64,000 nucleotides of DNA from Haloarcula taiwanensis (GCA_002844335.1 CP019154.1:2666001-2730000), one strand, 5' to 3'; counted from the stretch's first letter, positions 18,804 through 27,740 are shown. The notes: generated from the sequence alone by a model not told the origin. Numbers and translations are program-made.

Positions 18804-19397
18804 ATGACACTACGCGCGGGTGTACTCGCGGTTCAGGGCGATGTCTCTGAACACGGGGACGCAATCGAGCGGGCAGCAGCGGCCCACGACCGGACTGCGG
18901 AGGTCGTCGAAATACGCGAAGCAGGGCTGGTCCCGGACTGCGATGTCCTGTTGCTACCGGGCGGGGAATCGACCACGATTTCGCGGCTTATCCACCGAGA
19001 GGGCATCGCAGAAGAGATCGAGTCACACGTCGACGCCGGCAAGCCGGTGCTGGCGACGTGTGCCGGGCTCATCGTCAGCGCGACCGACGCACAGGACGAC
19101 CGCGTCGACACGCTGAACGTCATCGACGTCTCGGTCGAACGCAACGCATTCGGGCGACAGAAAGACAGCTTCGAAGCGCCACTTGACGTGACCGGGCTCG
19201 ATGAGGCGTTCCCGGCGGTGTTCATCCGCGCACCGGTCATCGACTACGTGGGCGAGGACGTCGAAGTGCTGGCGGCGTGGGACGACCGCCCGGTCGCGGT
19301 CCGTGACGGGCCGGTCGTCGGCACGTCGTTCCATCCCGAACTGACTGAGGACCCGCGCATTCACGACCTGGCCTTTTTCGACTCCGTAGAGTCGTAG
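18804..19397 (+). CDS. pdxT: Pyridoxal 5'-phosphate synthase glutaminase subunit
   Basis: A 197-residue class I glutamine amidotransferase. Landmarks are MTLRAGVLAVQGDVSEH, LLPGGESTTI, the nucleophile in LATCAGLIV and the His-Glu pair in SFHPELTEDPRIH. It hydrolyses glutamine and passes ammonia to PdxS to make PLP. pdxS is not in the window. The frame extends 27 codons upstream, but this ATG matches the family start. hisE follows 36 bases downstream on the same strand. Confidence 0.96.
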   Translation: MTLRAGVLAVQGDVSEHGDAIERAAAAHDRTAEVVEIREAGLVPDCDVLLLPGGESTTISRLIHREGIAEEIESHVDAGKPVLATCAGLIVSATDAQDDRVDTLNVIDVSVERNAFGRQKDSFEAPLDVTGLDEAFPAVFIRAPVIDYVGEDVEVLAAWDDRPVAVRDGPVVGTSFHPELTEDPRIHDLAFFDSVES

Positions 19398-19433
19398 CGA
19401 CGGCCTGAAGGCCCCGCTGGCCGAACAGCGGCT

Positions 19434-19730
19434 ATGAGCGACGACACCGTCAACGTTATCGACGAACTGTTCGCTGTCATCGAGGACCGCAAGGCGAACC
19501 TTCCCGAAGACTCCTATACGGCGTCGCTGTTTACCCACGAGAAGGGCGAAAACGCCGTGCTGGAGAAGCTCGGTGAAGAGACGACCGAACTCATTCTGGC
19601 GGCCAAAGACGACGACCGCGAGGAGTTGGCCCACGAATCAGCCGACATCGTCTATCACCTGCTCGTCCTGCTGTCGATGAAGGAGATGGATGTCGACGAC
19701 TTGCGGGCGGAGCTGGCGAAGCGACGGTAA
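19434..19730 (+). CDS. hisE: Phosphoribosyl-ATP pyrophosphatase
   Basis: A 98-residue all-alpha NTP pyrophosphohydrolase for the second step of histidine synthesis. It shows the MazG-like metal site: EKLGEETTELILAAKDDD (ExxE) and HESADIVYHLLVLL (ExxD). Length is normal for the family. It follows pdxT by 36 bases, probably in the same transcript. The rest of the his pathway is elsewhere. Confidence 0.95.
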   Translation: MSDDTVNVIDELFAVIEDRKANLPEDSYTASLFTHEKGENAVLEKLGEETTELILAAKDDDREELAHESADIVYHLLVLLSMKEMDVDDLRAELAKRR

Positions 19731-19791
19731 ATTCCGCTCGTCAGGTTCAGGGCACGACAGATTGACACCGACACGGTGCATATCGAAGCCC

Positions 19792-21729
19792 ATGGGTCAT
19801 GTGGCGTCGGGCGTTACAGTCCTCTGTGTCGACGACGAACCATCGTACGCCGACCTTATCGCGACACATCTCGAACGCAAGGACACAGCGATCGATGCAA
19901 CCGGCGTCACGAGTGCGACAGACGGGCTGTCGTATCTGGACGAGCACGATGTGGACTGCATCGTCAGTGACTACGACATGCCTGGTATCGACGGGCTAGA
20001 GTTCCTGGAGACGGTCCGCGCCAGAGACCCGGATATGCCGTTCTTGTTATTTACCAGTCAGGGGAGCGAGTCACTCGCAAGCGAGGCAGTCACGGCCGGC
20101 GTCACCGACTACATTCAAAAAACGCACGGGTCACAGCAGTACGCCGTCCTCGCACATCGAATCCGAAACGCCGTCGAGCGCGTCAGAGCGAAAGCAACGG
20201 CTGACGCCGCACAGGAACGGACAAAACGAATTCTCGACGCGACAAGCGATTCGGTCCTCATCAGCGTGGCCGACACTGTCGTGTACGCGAACCCGGCGGC
20301 GGTGGATCTGTTCGGCGCGGCCAACAGCGATGACCTCTGTGGCCGGCCACTGACTGGCCTCGTCGAGCCGACGACGGACGGCGGGACCGATACCGTCGAG
20401 CACGTTGTCAAGGACGACCAGACGGCCGGCTACGTCGAGCAGACGATACGGACACTGGCCGGCAACACCATCCGGGCCAGCGTCACAGCGTGTGACGTGA
20501 CCTGGGACAGCGAAGACGGTACGGTGTCGGTCATCAGCGACCGAAGCGATATCGACGAGCGCGAGCATCGACTCGAAGCGCTACACGAGGCCACGCGACA
20601 GTTGATGGCCGCGGAAGTCCGCAACGAAGTCGCCGGCATCGGCGTCAACGCCGCTGCAGATATCATCGGACTCGACGCGAATGCTGTCCACCTCATCAAC
20701 GACGATGGAGAGTTAGAGCCCGTCGCCGCGACCGCGGCGGCCCGGGAGCTAGTCGGTGATATTCCGACGTTGAGGCCGAGTGACAGCATCGCCTGGCGGG
20801 TGTACGAGAGCGGTGAGGCAACCGCAGTTCCCGACGTGCGGCTGGATTCGGACGTGCAGAACCCCGAGACGCCGATACGAAGCGAACTGTATCTACCACT
20901 AGGGAAACACGGCATTCTCATCGCCGCGTCGGCGACTGTCGACGCCTTCAACGAGGCAGACATCGTCGCTGGGCGAATCCTCGCGGCGAACATGGAGGTG
21001 GCCCTCGCCGCCGTTGAGCGCGACAGACAGCTCCGTGACCGCGAGCAGGAACTGTCGACGCAAAACGACCGGCTGGAACAGTTCGCGACAGTCGTCAGCC
21101 ACGACCTCCGTAACCCCCTGAACGTCGCTATCGGGCGGCTGGAGGCGGTAAAAGAGGAGCACGACGACGAAAACATCGCTGCGATAGAGCAGGCACTCGA
21201 CCGGATGCAGACGCTGATAGACGACCTGCTGTTGCTGGCCCGGACTGGCGACAGCGTCGCTGAAATGGAAACGGTCGCACTGGCGACGGCAGTCACTGAC
21301 TGCTGGGAGGTCGTCGATACCGGTGACGCGGCGCTGGTGGTCGACACTGACCGCAAGATACAGGCAGACATGACGCGGCTCAAACAGTTGCTGGAGAACC
21401 TGATCCGAAACGCCGTTGAGCACAGCGCTACGGACAGTCAGCTACAGTCTGAGGGTGCTGACAGACACGGCAGTCCGGCCGTAACCATAACCGTTACCGA
21501 GATTCCGGACGGGTTCGCCGTCTCAGACGACGGCCCGGGAGTTCCCGAATCCGACCGGGAGACAGTGTTCGAAAGCGGCTACTCGACGACGACTGACGGC
21601 ACCGGGTTCGGACTCTCAATAGTATCACAGATCGCCGCTGCCCACGACTGGACGGTCACACTCACTGAGAGCGATACCGGCGGCGCACGCTTCGAGTTTA
21701 CCGGCGTCGACGTGATAGCGGGAGAATAA
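19792..21729 (+). CDS. Hybrid sensor histidine kinase: REC-PAS-GAF-HisKA-HATPase
   Basis: A 645-residue soluble kinase. It begins with a receiver domain (about 6-125; phosphoacceptor Asp in CIVSDYDMPGIDG). A PAS domain follows (about 145-260), then a GAF domain (about 275-410). The HisKA phosphoacceptor is in VVSHDLRNPLNVAIG. The HATPase has the N-box LLENLIRNAVEHS, G1 DDGPGVP and G2 GTGFGLSI. No membrane segment is present, so it senses a cytoplasmic cue or light/redox via PAS or GAF. The frame is open upstream, but MGHVASGVTVLCVDDEP fits the REC start. The layout resembles the larger kinase at 54083-57178. No output regulator is adjacent. Confidence 0.88.
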   Translation: MGHVASGVTVLCVDDEPSYADLIATHLERKDTAIDATGVTSATDGLSYLDEHDVDCIVSDYDMPGIDGLEFLETVRARDPDMPFLLFTSQGSESLASEAVTAGVTDYIQKTHGSQQYAVLAHRIRNAVERVRAKATADAAQERTKRILDATSDSVLISVADTVVYANPAAVDLFGAANSDDLCGRPLTGLVEPTTDGGTDTVEHVVKDDQTAGYVEQTIRTLAGNTIRASVTACDVTWDSEDGTVSVISDRSDIDEREHRLEALHEATRQLMAAEVRNEVAGIGVNAAADIIGLDANAVHLINDDGELEPVAATAAARELVGDIPTLRPSDSIAWRVYESGEATAVPDVRLDSDVQNPETPIRSELYLPLGKHGILIAASATVDAFNEADIVAGRILAANMEVALAAVERDRQLRDREQELSTQNDRLEQFATVVSHDLRNPLNVAIGRLEAVKEEHDDENIAAIEQALDRMQTLIDDLLLLARTGDSVAEMETVALATAVTDCWEVVDTGDAALVVDTDRKIQADMTRLKQLLENLIRNAVEHSATDSQLQSEGADRHGSPAVTITVTEIPDGFAVSDDGPGVPESDRETVFESGYSTTTDGTGFGLSIVSQIAAAHDWTVTLTESDTGGARFEFTGVDVIAGE

Positions 21730-21752
21730 GGCGCTCAGTCGTCGTCGCGGCC

Positions 21753-22070
21753 CTACTCCTCGATGGGGGCGAATCGGTGCCGGACGACCTCGCTGTCGTC
21801 GTCCCACTCGAAACTGCCGTGGACTTTCTTCATGCGCTCCTTGTACGCGTCGAGGTCCTCCGACCCCTCACGCTGTGCGTCCTCGTCGGTCATGTCGCCC
21901 AGTGTCCGGCGGGTTACGTCTGTTACCTCGAATTCGGTGCCGTCTATCTCGAAGGTGTCACCCTCGTCAGCGTACTGGTGGCCACGGTGCATCTGGGTGA
22001 CTCGCCCCTCGGCAGCCATCTGCTGGACGTGGTCGTTGGGGAGAATCTCGCCGGCGTCAATCTGTGCCAT
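21753..22070 (-). CDS. ASCH-domain protein
   Basis: A 105-residue PUA-like protein. After MAQIDAGEILPNDHVQQM, the ASCH pattern is visible: RGHQYADEGDTFEIDGTEFEV, then VTRRTLGDMTDEDAQREGSEDLDAYKERMKKVHG with the EG and W/H positions typical of the fold. ASCH proteins are thought to bind RNA or act as nucleases or RNA-modifying partners. It reads towards the kinase and diverges from the NOG1 GTPase gene, so a link to ribosome or RNA biology is possible but not shown. Confidence 0.75.
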   Translation of the reverse strand: MAQIDAGEILPNDHVQQMAAEGRVTQMHRGHQYADEGDTFEIDGTEFEVTDVTRRTLGDMTDEDAQREGSEDLDAYKERMKKVHGSFEWDDDSEVVRHRFAPIEE

Positions 22071-22163
22071 ATCAGAACTGTGTCCGGGACGCTGAAAAGC
22101 GTGACTCGCAACAGTTTGGGCGCGATTGAACGCGCTTTTACGCTCCGGCCGTCAACAGAACCT

Positions 22164-23159
22164 ATGAGCCATCCCTTCGAGGGTCTGCCGACGACGCCCA
22201 CTGCCGAGGAGCTCGTGGACAAAGCCTTCTCGCGGGCGTCACGCGCCGGCGGGGCCAAGGACGGGAACGAAGCCCAGCAATCGATGCTGATGACGGCGTC
22301 GAACATCGCCTCCGACAACATGGAGAACGTGGTGACCGCGTGGCCGACGATTGACGACCTCGATCCCTTCTACGTCGAACTCGCCGACGCTGTCGTCGGC
22401 GAAGCCTACCCCGCGGACGACGACCCCGGTATCGACGCGCTGAAACAGCACCTGTCTGAAATCTCGTGGGCCGCCGACAAAGTCGTCGAGATCCGCCAGG
22501 AGTACGAGAGCCGCGTCGCCCGCGGCGACATCGACACCGCCCGGAAGCTCCGCAAGCAGGCCTTCGCCCGCATTGCCGACGTGGTCGAGGAGGTCGAGGA
22601 CGACCTCGCCGCCGTCTCGACCGCCCATAACGCCCTGAAAGGCATCCCCGACATCCGCCCGGACGAGCCGGCCATCGTCGTCGCCGGCTACCCCAACGTC
22701 GGCAAGTCGTCGTTCGTCAACCGCGTCACGCGGGCCGACAACAAGATCGCCTCGTATCCGTTCACGACGACGCAGATCCGCGTCGGCCACTTCGAAGACC
22801 AGCGCATCCGCTACCAGCTCGTGGACACCCCCGGCCTGCTCGACCGCCCGCCGGAGGACCGCAACGAAATCGAGTCACAGGCCGTGAGCGCGCTCGAACA
22901 CCTCGCCGACGCGGTCCTCGTGTTTATCGACCCAAGTGGCGAGTGTGGCTATCCGCTCGCGGACCAGCTTGAACTCCGAAACGCCATCGAAGCACGCTTC
23001 GACGTGCCCGTGCTGACCATCTCGAACAAGAGCGACCTCTCAACAGACGTAGAGGCCGACCACTACATGAGCGTCACCGAAGGCGACAACGTCGACGGCG
23101 TGTTGCAGGCCGCTATTGACGCGGTGGATTACGAACTCGAACTGCCGTTTGACGAGTAG
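22164..23159 (+). CDS. NOG1-family ribosome-assembly GTPase
   Basis: A 331-residue GTPase. The N-terminal helical NOG1 domain (1-155) precedes the G domain: G1 AGYPNVGKSSFVNR, G3 VDTPGLLDRP and G4 SNKSDLS. NOG1/OBG-type GTPases act in large-subunit maturation. The archaeal version is shorter than the eukaryal one, as here. The frame is open for 129 codons upstream across the ASCH gene antisense; MSHPFEGLPTTPTAEELVDKAF is the family start. Confidence 0.93.
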   Translation: MSHPFEGLPTTPTAEELVDKAFSRASRAGGAKDGNEAQQSMLMTASNIASDNMENVVTAWPTIDDLDPFYVELADAVVGEAYPADDDPGIDALKQHLSEISWAADKVVEIRQEYESRVARGDIDTARKLRKQAFARIADVVEEVEDDLAAVSTAHNALKGIPDIRPDEPAIVVAGYPNVGKSSFVNRVTRADNKIASYPFTTTQIRVGHFEDQRIRYQLVDTPGLLDRPPEDRNEIESQAVSALEHLADAVLVFIDPSGECGYPLADQLELRNAIEARFDVPVLTISNKSDLSTDVEADHYMSVTEGDNVDGVLQAAIDAVDYELELPFDE

Positions 23160-23169
23160 CGAGACATAG

Positions 23170-23245
23170 CGAGACGCCAACCAACGGGAGGCGTCTCGAA
23201 GACTCCGAGCGAGGAGCGCGGTGACCCGCGGGGATTGCGGTCACC
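23170..23245. repeat. Two adjacent inverted repeats (hairpins) after the NOG1 gene
   Basis: The first has 9-bp arms CGAGACGCC (23170-23178) and GGCGTCTCG (23190-23198). The second has 7-bp arms GGTGACC (23220-23226) and GGTCACC (23239-23245). They lie between the convergent NOG1 and SIMPL genes and so may serve as a two-way terminator or RNA-processing site. No T-tract follows directly. Confidence 0.55.
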
Positions 23246-23300
23246 AACGAGAGGGGTCTCGAAAGCACCGAATGGGGAGCGGAGTCGCGAGAAAGACGTC

Positions 23301-24011
23301 TTAGTTTAGCTCGTAGGTGACACTGACAGAGGCGTCGACAGTGACATCGCCGGGCTGGATGCTCGTCCGCCCGCCGGCGTCGGCGGCCATCGCTTCCGCA
23401 TACACAACGGGCCGGCCGTGGTTGCTGGTCTGAATCGTGACCGCGTCACCGACGGATCGATCCTCCGCAGCGGCGACGACTTCGGCGTCCGTCCGGGCGT
23501 TATCCATGGCGGTCGTCAGGGCCTCTTCGCGAGCATCCTGTCTCGTCTCCTCGCTCAGTGAGTAGCGGACACCCTCGACGCGGTCCGCGCCGGCGTCGAC
23601 TGCGGCATCAATGAGCGTCCCGGCAGTCGAAACGTTGCTCGTTTCCGCTTCGACAGTGTGAATCGCCACGTAACCGACCTGTTCGCGTCCTTCTCGACGC
23701 TGCTCGTATTCGGGGCGGATCTGGAACCGCGAGGAAGTCACGTCTGCGCCCTCACCTTCAAGAGCCGACACGATAGCGTCAGCATCGCCGCTGAGGTTGT
23801 TTCGCGCCGCTTCGGCGGTCTCACCGCGACCCACTGCGGCGACGGTGACAGTTGCACGGTCGGGCGTGCGTTCGACGGTCGCGTCGGCGCTGACGCTCAC
23901 GGTCGAATTCGTCGACGGCGCGACGGTCCCGGTGTCCGCGAGTGCGAACCCGACGCCGCCGGTAATGAGCAGTGCCAGCACGCCAGCGATTGCGAGTGGT
24001 CGTGATACCAT
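23301..24011 (-). CDS. Secreted SIMPL (DUF541) domain protein
   Basis: A 236-residue protein with a hydrophobic N-terminal segment (residues 5-25, LAIAGVLALLITGGVGFALA), either a Sec signal or an anchor. The SIMPL domain (about 38-235) follows with SVSADATVERTPDRATVTVAAVGRGETAEAA and a central GVRYSLSEETRQDAREEALTTAMDNARTDAEVVA stretch. In bacteria SIMPL proteins are linked to oxidative stress and membrane integrity; the role here is unknown. It is the second of two leftward genes, following the DUF389 gene by 61 bases. Confidence 0.88.
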   Translation of the reverse strand: MVSRPLAIAGVLALLITGGVGFALADTGTVAPSTNSTVSVSADATVERTPDRATVTVAAVGRGETAEAARNNLSGDADAIVSALEGEGADVTSSRFQIRPEYEQRREGREQVGYVAIHTVEAETSNVSTAGTLIDAAVDAGADRVEGVRYSLSEETRQDAREEALTTAMDNARTDAEVVAAAEDRSVGDAVTIQTSNHGRPVVYAEAMAADAGGRTSIQPGDVTVDASVSVTYELN

Positions 24012-24072
24012 ACCGTCTCCGACACACCCAGCGGTATTTATATCGTCGAACGCTCAAAGTCGGTTTTGAGCG

Positions 24073-25353
24073 TCAGCTGTTCCGTTCGACAGTGACGTAG
24101 TGAACTTCCGTCGCAACGTCTCGACCGGCCGCGTTGTCAGCCACAGTATCGAGCTGGTCGGCAAGCAGTGGCTGCTCCGCGTCCGGCGGCAGACCGACAG
24201 TGACGACGACGCGGCGCGGCTGTTGGAATATCGCGGTGTTCGTCGACTTGACTTCGACCGACAGGACACTCGCCGGCGGGTCGACGCTTGCTTCAATGCC
24301 CTCGCGGATGTCCGACTCCGTCGTCGCTCGCTGGTAGGAGTCCAGCGTCACACCGCCCAGAAACGCTGACAGGACGAGTATTGAGACGACGAGGACGCCG
24401 ATTCGTTTGACAGTCGCCGACCGCGCGTTGCTCTCCTGAAACCAGTGTTCGGGGCGGTACCCCTGATACCAGAGTCCGACGAGCACCGCGAGGTTGATAG
24501 AGAGGACGTTTACCAGCAGCAATACGGCAGATCCGAGACTGACGAGCGGCTGGCCCCACGCGATGCCGATGCCGATCGTGGCCGCCGGTGGAATGAGTGC
24601 GACGGCGATCATGACGCCCACCAGTGCCGTCGAGACGCCGCTGGTGAGACTGACGACGCCGGCCGCGCCAGCGCCGAGTGCGACGATCAGCGAGAGGAAG
24701 TCGGGGGCGACCCGCTCGCGTATCTGCCCGACAGAGGTCACGTCAGCGAGCGGCGGGATGACGTTGGCATGCCGGACGAGCAGGGCGAAGACAGTCGCGC
24801 TTGCCACGGCGAGTCCGAGCCCGATGGCCTGAAGTTTGACCCCCTGTGCGAACATCTCGTGGTCGTCGACGACGGTGCCGACGTTGGCGGTCATCGCCGG
24901 GCCGATGAGCGGTGCGATGACCATCGAACCCACGACGACGGCCGGAGAGTCGAGCAGCAACCCCGCGGTCGCAATAATCGCGCTGATGACCGTCATCAGC
25001 GCGTAGTTCGACATCGAGGGCGCGAGGTCGTTTGCTTTCGAGGTGAGCTCCTCCCGCGCGATGCGGTCCTCGTCTTCTTCCTCGGCGTACTTCTCCTCTA
25101 GCTCGTCGAACTGGCTGGAGATGACGGTGTTCGCATCCACGACGACTGTGTAGCCGTCGTCGTTGATACCAACGTCCCGCAACTCTTCGAGAACTGGTTC
25201 GAGTGCGTTGGTTGGGACTGGAAAGGTGACGACAGCGGTGAACTCCCGCCCACTCGTCTCTTCGGTGAGCACGTAATCGATGCCCTCCTCGGCCAACACG
25301 CCCAGAACGGCGTCGCGCTTCCCTGTGGGAATCAGTATCTGTACCAGCCGCAC
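24073..25353 (-). CDS. DUF389 (TIGR00341) membrane protein
   Basis: About 426 residues if the second GTG is the start (VRLVQILIPTGKRDAVLGVLAEEG), which matches the family N-terminus; a GTG at 25380 would add nine. An N-terminal ACT-like soluble domain (1-115) precedes the membrane DUF389 core with the conserved SPAVVVGSMVIAPLIGPAMTANVGTV and GQ-PLVSLGSAVLLLVN segments (about 6-7 helices). A C-terminal soluble tail of about 100 residues ends the protein. Transport function is suspected in the family but not established. The SIMPL gene follows in the same direction. Confidence 0.85.
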   Translation of the reverse strand: MRLVQILIPTGKRDAVLGVLAEEGIDYVLTEETSGREFTAVVTFPVPTNALEPVLEELRDVGINDDGYTVVVDANTVISSQFDELEEKYAEEEDEDRIAREELTSKANDLAPSMSNYALMTVISAIIATAGLLLDSPAVVVGSMVIAPLIGPAMTANVGTVVDDHEMFAQGVKLQAIGLGLAVASATVFALLVRHANVIPPLADVTSVGQIRERVAPDFLSLIVALGAGAAGVVSLTSGVSTALVGVMIAVALIPPAATIGIGIAWGQPLVSLGSAVLLLVNVLSINLAVLVGLWYQGYRPEHWFQESNARSATVKRIGVLVVSILVLSAFLGGVTLDSYQRATTESDIREGIEASVDPPASVLSVEVKSTNTAIFQQPRRVVVTVGLPPDAEQPLLADQLDTVADNAAGRDVATEVHYVTVERNS

Positions 25354-25499
25354 GGCTCCGGGTGGGACCCCTGACACCAAAAAGCCAGCTAGTCAGCCGG
25401 TCCAGGTTCAGCAACGGATGAAGGGACGATTGTGAATTCCGGAACCGTCGGTCCGCCCAAAACGAACGCGTTTTTCCCCGCTGACGGAGTACACGAGGT

Positions 25500-26117
25500 A
25501 TGTTCGAGTCACGACCGGACCGGGACACCGAGGTGATACTCGTCGGCCGGTCAAACGTCGGGAAATCGACGTTGATGCGCGAAATAACGGGCCACACGTT
25601 CGATACGGGCCAGCGACCCGGCGTCACCCGTTCACCCAACCACTTCGACTGGGCCAGCGCCGATTTCGTTGTCAGCGACCTTCCCGGTTTCGGGTACATG
25701 AAAGGCGTTCCAGAAGACGTCCGCGAAGAAATCAAGACCGACGTGGTCCAGTACGTCGAGCGACATGCCGAACAGATTCTCGTCGGTATCCTCGTCGTCG
25801 ACGGCAAATCGGTCATCGACATCATCGACCGCCATTCCGGCCCCGACGAAATCCCACACGACGTGGAGATGTTTCACTTCCTCCGAGAGATTGGCGTCGA
25901 ACCGGTCGTCGCAGTCAACAAAATGGACAAGGTTGACGACAAGGATGAGCGCCTGAACGACCTCTGTGACCGACTCGGACTCCATCCACCATGGCAACAG
26001 TGGCAGGAGACTATCGCACCGATAACTGCGAAGCGCGGCGCCATCGAGCCCCTGAACGAGGCTGTCCGGCACCACCTTCACGACGCCCAGCGTGACGAGC
26101 TGTTCCAGTTCTTCTGA
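25500..26117 (+). CDS. engB: EngB-type GTP-binding protein
   Basis: A 205-residue TRAFAC GTPase. G1 is [18 protein letters not shown], switch/G2 is [10 protein letters not shown]3 is [12 protein letters not shown], and G4 is VNKMDKV, followed by [12 protein letters not shown]. Bacterial EngB (YsxC/YihA) takes part in 50S assembly. The start [17 protein letters not shown] is close-fitting. It is the last core gene before the integrated element, whose left boundary begins about 107 bases after the stop. Confidence 0.93.
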   Translation: MFESRPDRDTEVILVGRSNVGKSTLMREITGHTFDTGQRPGVTRSPNHFDWASADFVVSDLPGFGYMKGVPEDVREEIKTDVVQYVERHAEQILVGILVVDGKSVIDIIDRHSGPDEIPHDVEMFHFLREIGVEPVVAVNKMDKVDDKDERLNDLCDRLGLHPPWQQWQETIAPITAKRGAIEPLNEAVRHHLHDAQRDELFQFF

Positions 26118-26224
26118 ACAGCGTTGTTCGGGTTCAGGTCACTAGCAATCAGTGCTTAATTTGCACCCTCGTCGGAGTTGTGCTGGCAAATATAGTATGT
26201 GGATTACCGAACGCGCGGAGCGCG

Positions 26225-26239
26225 TATGGACTCGCCGGG
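26225..26239. other. attL: 15-bp core of the integration repeat
   Basis: TATGGACTCGCCGGG, identical to 44276-44290. This is the orphan copy at the far end from the tRNA gene. It lies 54 bases from the integrase stop codon, the usual place for an att site. Confidence 0.85.
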
Positions 26240-26292
26240 TAGTAGTCTGAAATTTACACGACAACGGGGGGTTGTGTTTGGTAATGGTCATG

Positions 26293-27315
26293 TTAGATTC
26301 GCTCCAGTTGCTTCTTTCGAACCGCCATTTTCTCCTGATTCGTCCGCACATCGTAGTGCTCGTACAGCACTTCGAGCGATACGTCGCACCGTTCACTGAC
26401 GATCTCCGGAGACACGTCGCTGTTCAGGTGGTAGGTGATACTGCCACGCCGGAGTCCGTGGGGTGACCGGGAAGACGGGCACTTGCTGTGGGCCGCACGC
26501 GAACCCAGTGCCTCGCAGGTCGACGGGTCCGACGGGTCAGCGTCGTGGGGACACCCACCGAGAACGCACGGCTGGGTGAGCTTGTTCACCCACTTGTAGA
26601 TGGTATCACCCGCGGGCCGGCCGTGCTGCGAGGTGATTAGTGGCTTGCGGCCGTAGTCGTCGGTCCGCTCGTAGCGGTCAGGGTTGTCGAGATAATCGTC
26701 GACGACTTGGTAGTCGCTCGGCCCCAGGTAGACCCACCGCTCGCCGTCTTCACCGTTCTTGAGTTTCGTTCCCTCGTCAATGCGGTGCTCCAGCACCAGC
26801 GCGTAGTCGTCGGGACGAAGGTCGTCAACGTCCAGTGACCGAAGGGCCGACCGGCGCATCGCCGTCTTCCACAGGATCAGGAAGACAACGTGATCCCGGC
26901 TCGCATAGCGGTACTCGTGAAGGTAGTCGAGTATCCGGTGTGCCCGGTCTGCGCTCAGGTGGACTTCGCGGCTTTCAGCTCCGTCGGGCAGCTCGGGCGC
27001 GTGGACTTTCTCGGCCAGCCCATCGTCGACGCCCTCGATGTCAGCCCAGTATCGGAGGGCTTCGCGAATCGTCGAGAGTTGCTTCTGGAGGGTCAATGCC
27101 GCTATGTCTCCCCGTCGCCATGCCACGAAATCAGCTAAGTCGCGGCCGGTGAGGTTGTTCAGGTTCTCGATGTCGCGCTCCTCACACCATTCGTTGAAGA
27201 ACCGGAGTCGCGTCTTCGCGTTCCGCATCGTACTCTCGCGGACGGACGGCTCTCGGTGTCGGAGGAATCGCTCGATGCCTTCCTCCGGCGATAGATCCAT
27301 CAGATCCTCGCTCAT
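26293..27315 (-). CDS. Tyrosine recombinase / integrase
   Basis: A 340-residue integrase. The SAM-like N-terminal domain spans about 10-105 and the catalytic domain 115-335. Likely active residues are Arg154 in WKTAMRRSALRSL, His286 and Arg289 in SPHGLRRGS, and the nucleophile Tyr321 in YEHYDVRT (Tyr318 is an alternative). Between the two halves sits a four-cysteine insert (Cys250, 255, 267, 279) that could bind zinc. The gene is next to attL and overlaps a small Cys-rich gene (ATGA junction), an arrangement like the integrase operon of the temperate pleolipovirus SNJ2. It should integrate and excise the element at tRNA-Ala. Confidence 0.93.
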   Translation of the reverse strand: MSEDLMDLSPEEGIERFLRHREPSVRESTMRNAKTRLRFFNEWCEERDIENLNNLTGRDLADFVAWRRGDIAALTLQKQLSTIREALRYWADIEGVDDGLAEKVHAPELPDGAESREVHLSADRAHRILDYLHEYRYASRDHVVFLILWKTAMRRSALRSLDVDDLRPDDYALVLEHRIDEGTKLKNGEDGERWVYLGPSDYQVVDDYLDNPDRYERTDDYGRKPLITSQHGRPAGDTIYKWVNKLTQPCVLGGCPHDADPSDPSTCEALGSRAAHSKCPSSRSPHGLRRGSITYHLNSDVSPEIVSERCDVSLEVLYEHYDVRTNQEKMAVRKKQLERI

Positions 27316-27434
27316 GCTCGCCCCCGCTTTCGCTTCCGATAACAGCCTAGACAGCGGGACTCACCGGGATAACAGAAATTCTCACAGCCGTCAGTCTCAC
27401 ACTTGTCCACGTCTTCGATGACGCGGTCGCTCAC
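27312..27434 (-). CDS. 40-residue cysteine-rich protein, co-operonic with integrase
   Basis: GTG start at 27434 preceded by a strong GGAGGTG ribosome-binding sequence. The stop overlaps the integrase start (ATGA). The product has Cys12, 17, 21, 28 and 31 and a basic end (RKRKRGRA), which suggests a small zinc-binding, DNA-touching protein. SNJ2-type integrases are accompanied by small partner proteins that help recombination direction or control; this is the positional equivalent, which is an inference. No other good start lies upstream. Confidence 0.65.
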   Translation of the reverse strand: MSDRVIEDVDKCETDGCENFCYPGESRCLGCYRKRKRGRA

Positions 27435-27540
27435 GCACGCGCACCTCCAGACGGGACGTACCGGTCTCCGCAGGTTGGTCGACTGGCTATACCGCTGCTC
27501 GTTGGGCTACTTTCAATAGCCCGCTTGCTCTCGTACTTCA

Positions 27541-27610
27541 TGGGTCGTCTAAGCCTCAAACGGGAAACGACCCACCCGGCGTGTGCCAGCACGCCGGACC
27601 TTTCTGGTCC
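27541..27610. repeat. Cluster of inverted repeats upstream of the integrase operon
   Basis: Three hairpins stand in series. TGGGTCGT/ACGACCCA are at 27541-27548 and 27567-27574. CCGGCGTG/CACGCCGG are at 27576-27583 and 27590-27597, with a 6-base loop. GGACC/GGTCC are at 27596-27600 and 27606-27610. They fill the gap between the leftward integrase operon and the rightward repressor. They could be binding sites, or a terminator that insulates the two units. Confidence 0.5.
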
Positions 27611-27657
27611 GATGGGCGGGTCACTTCACCTGTATAACGCCTCTACTGAAATACTTT

Positions 27658-27685
27658 TCTGTGAATTGCACAGATTAATCTGTGC
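27658..27685. promoter_or_regulatory. Candidate operator: 18-bp perfect palindrome plus a third half-site
   Basis: GCACAGATTAATCTGTGC at 27668-27685 is a perfect 18-bp dyad, 55 bases before the ATG of the winged-helix repressor gene. A further TCTGTG at 27658-27663 adds a third half-site, giving alternating TCTGTG, CACAGA, TCTGTG. Such an array fits cooperative binding by a dimeric winged-helix regulator, most simply the adjacent one by autoregulation. There is no direct proof of binding. Confidence 0.6.
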
Positions 27686-27740
27686 TACTACGCTGAGATA
27701 CAAGTGATTGCAAATAGATGTCTAATGCACCGATACACCT

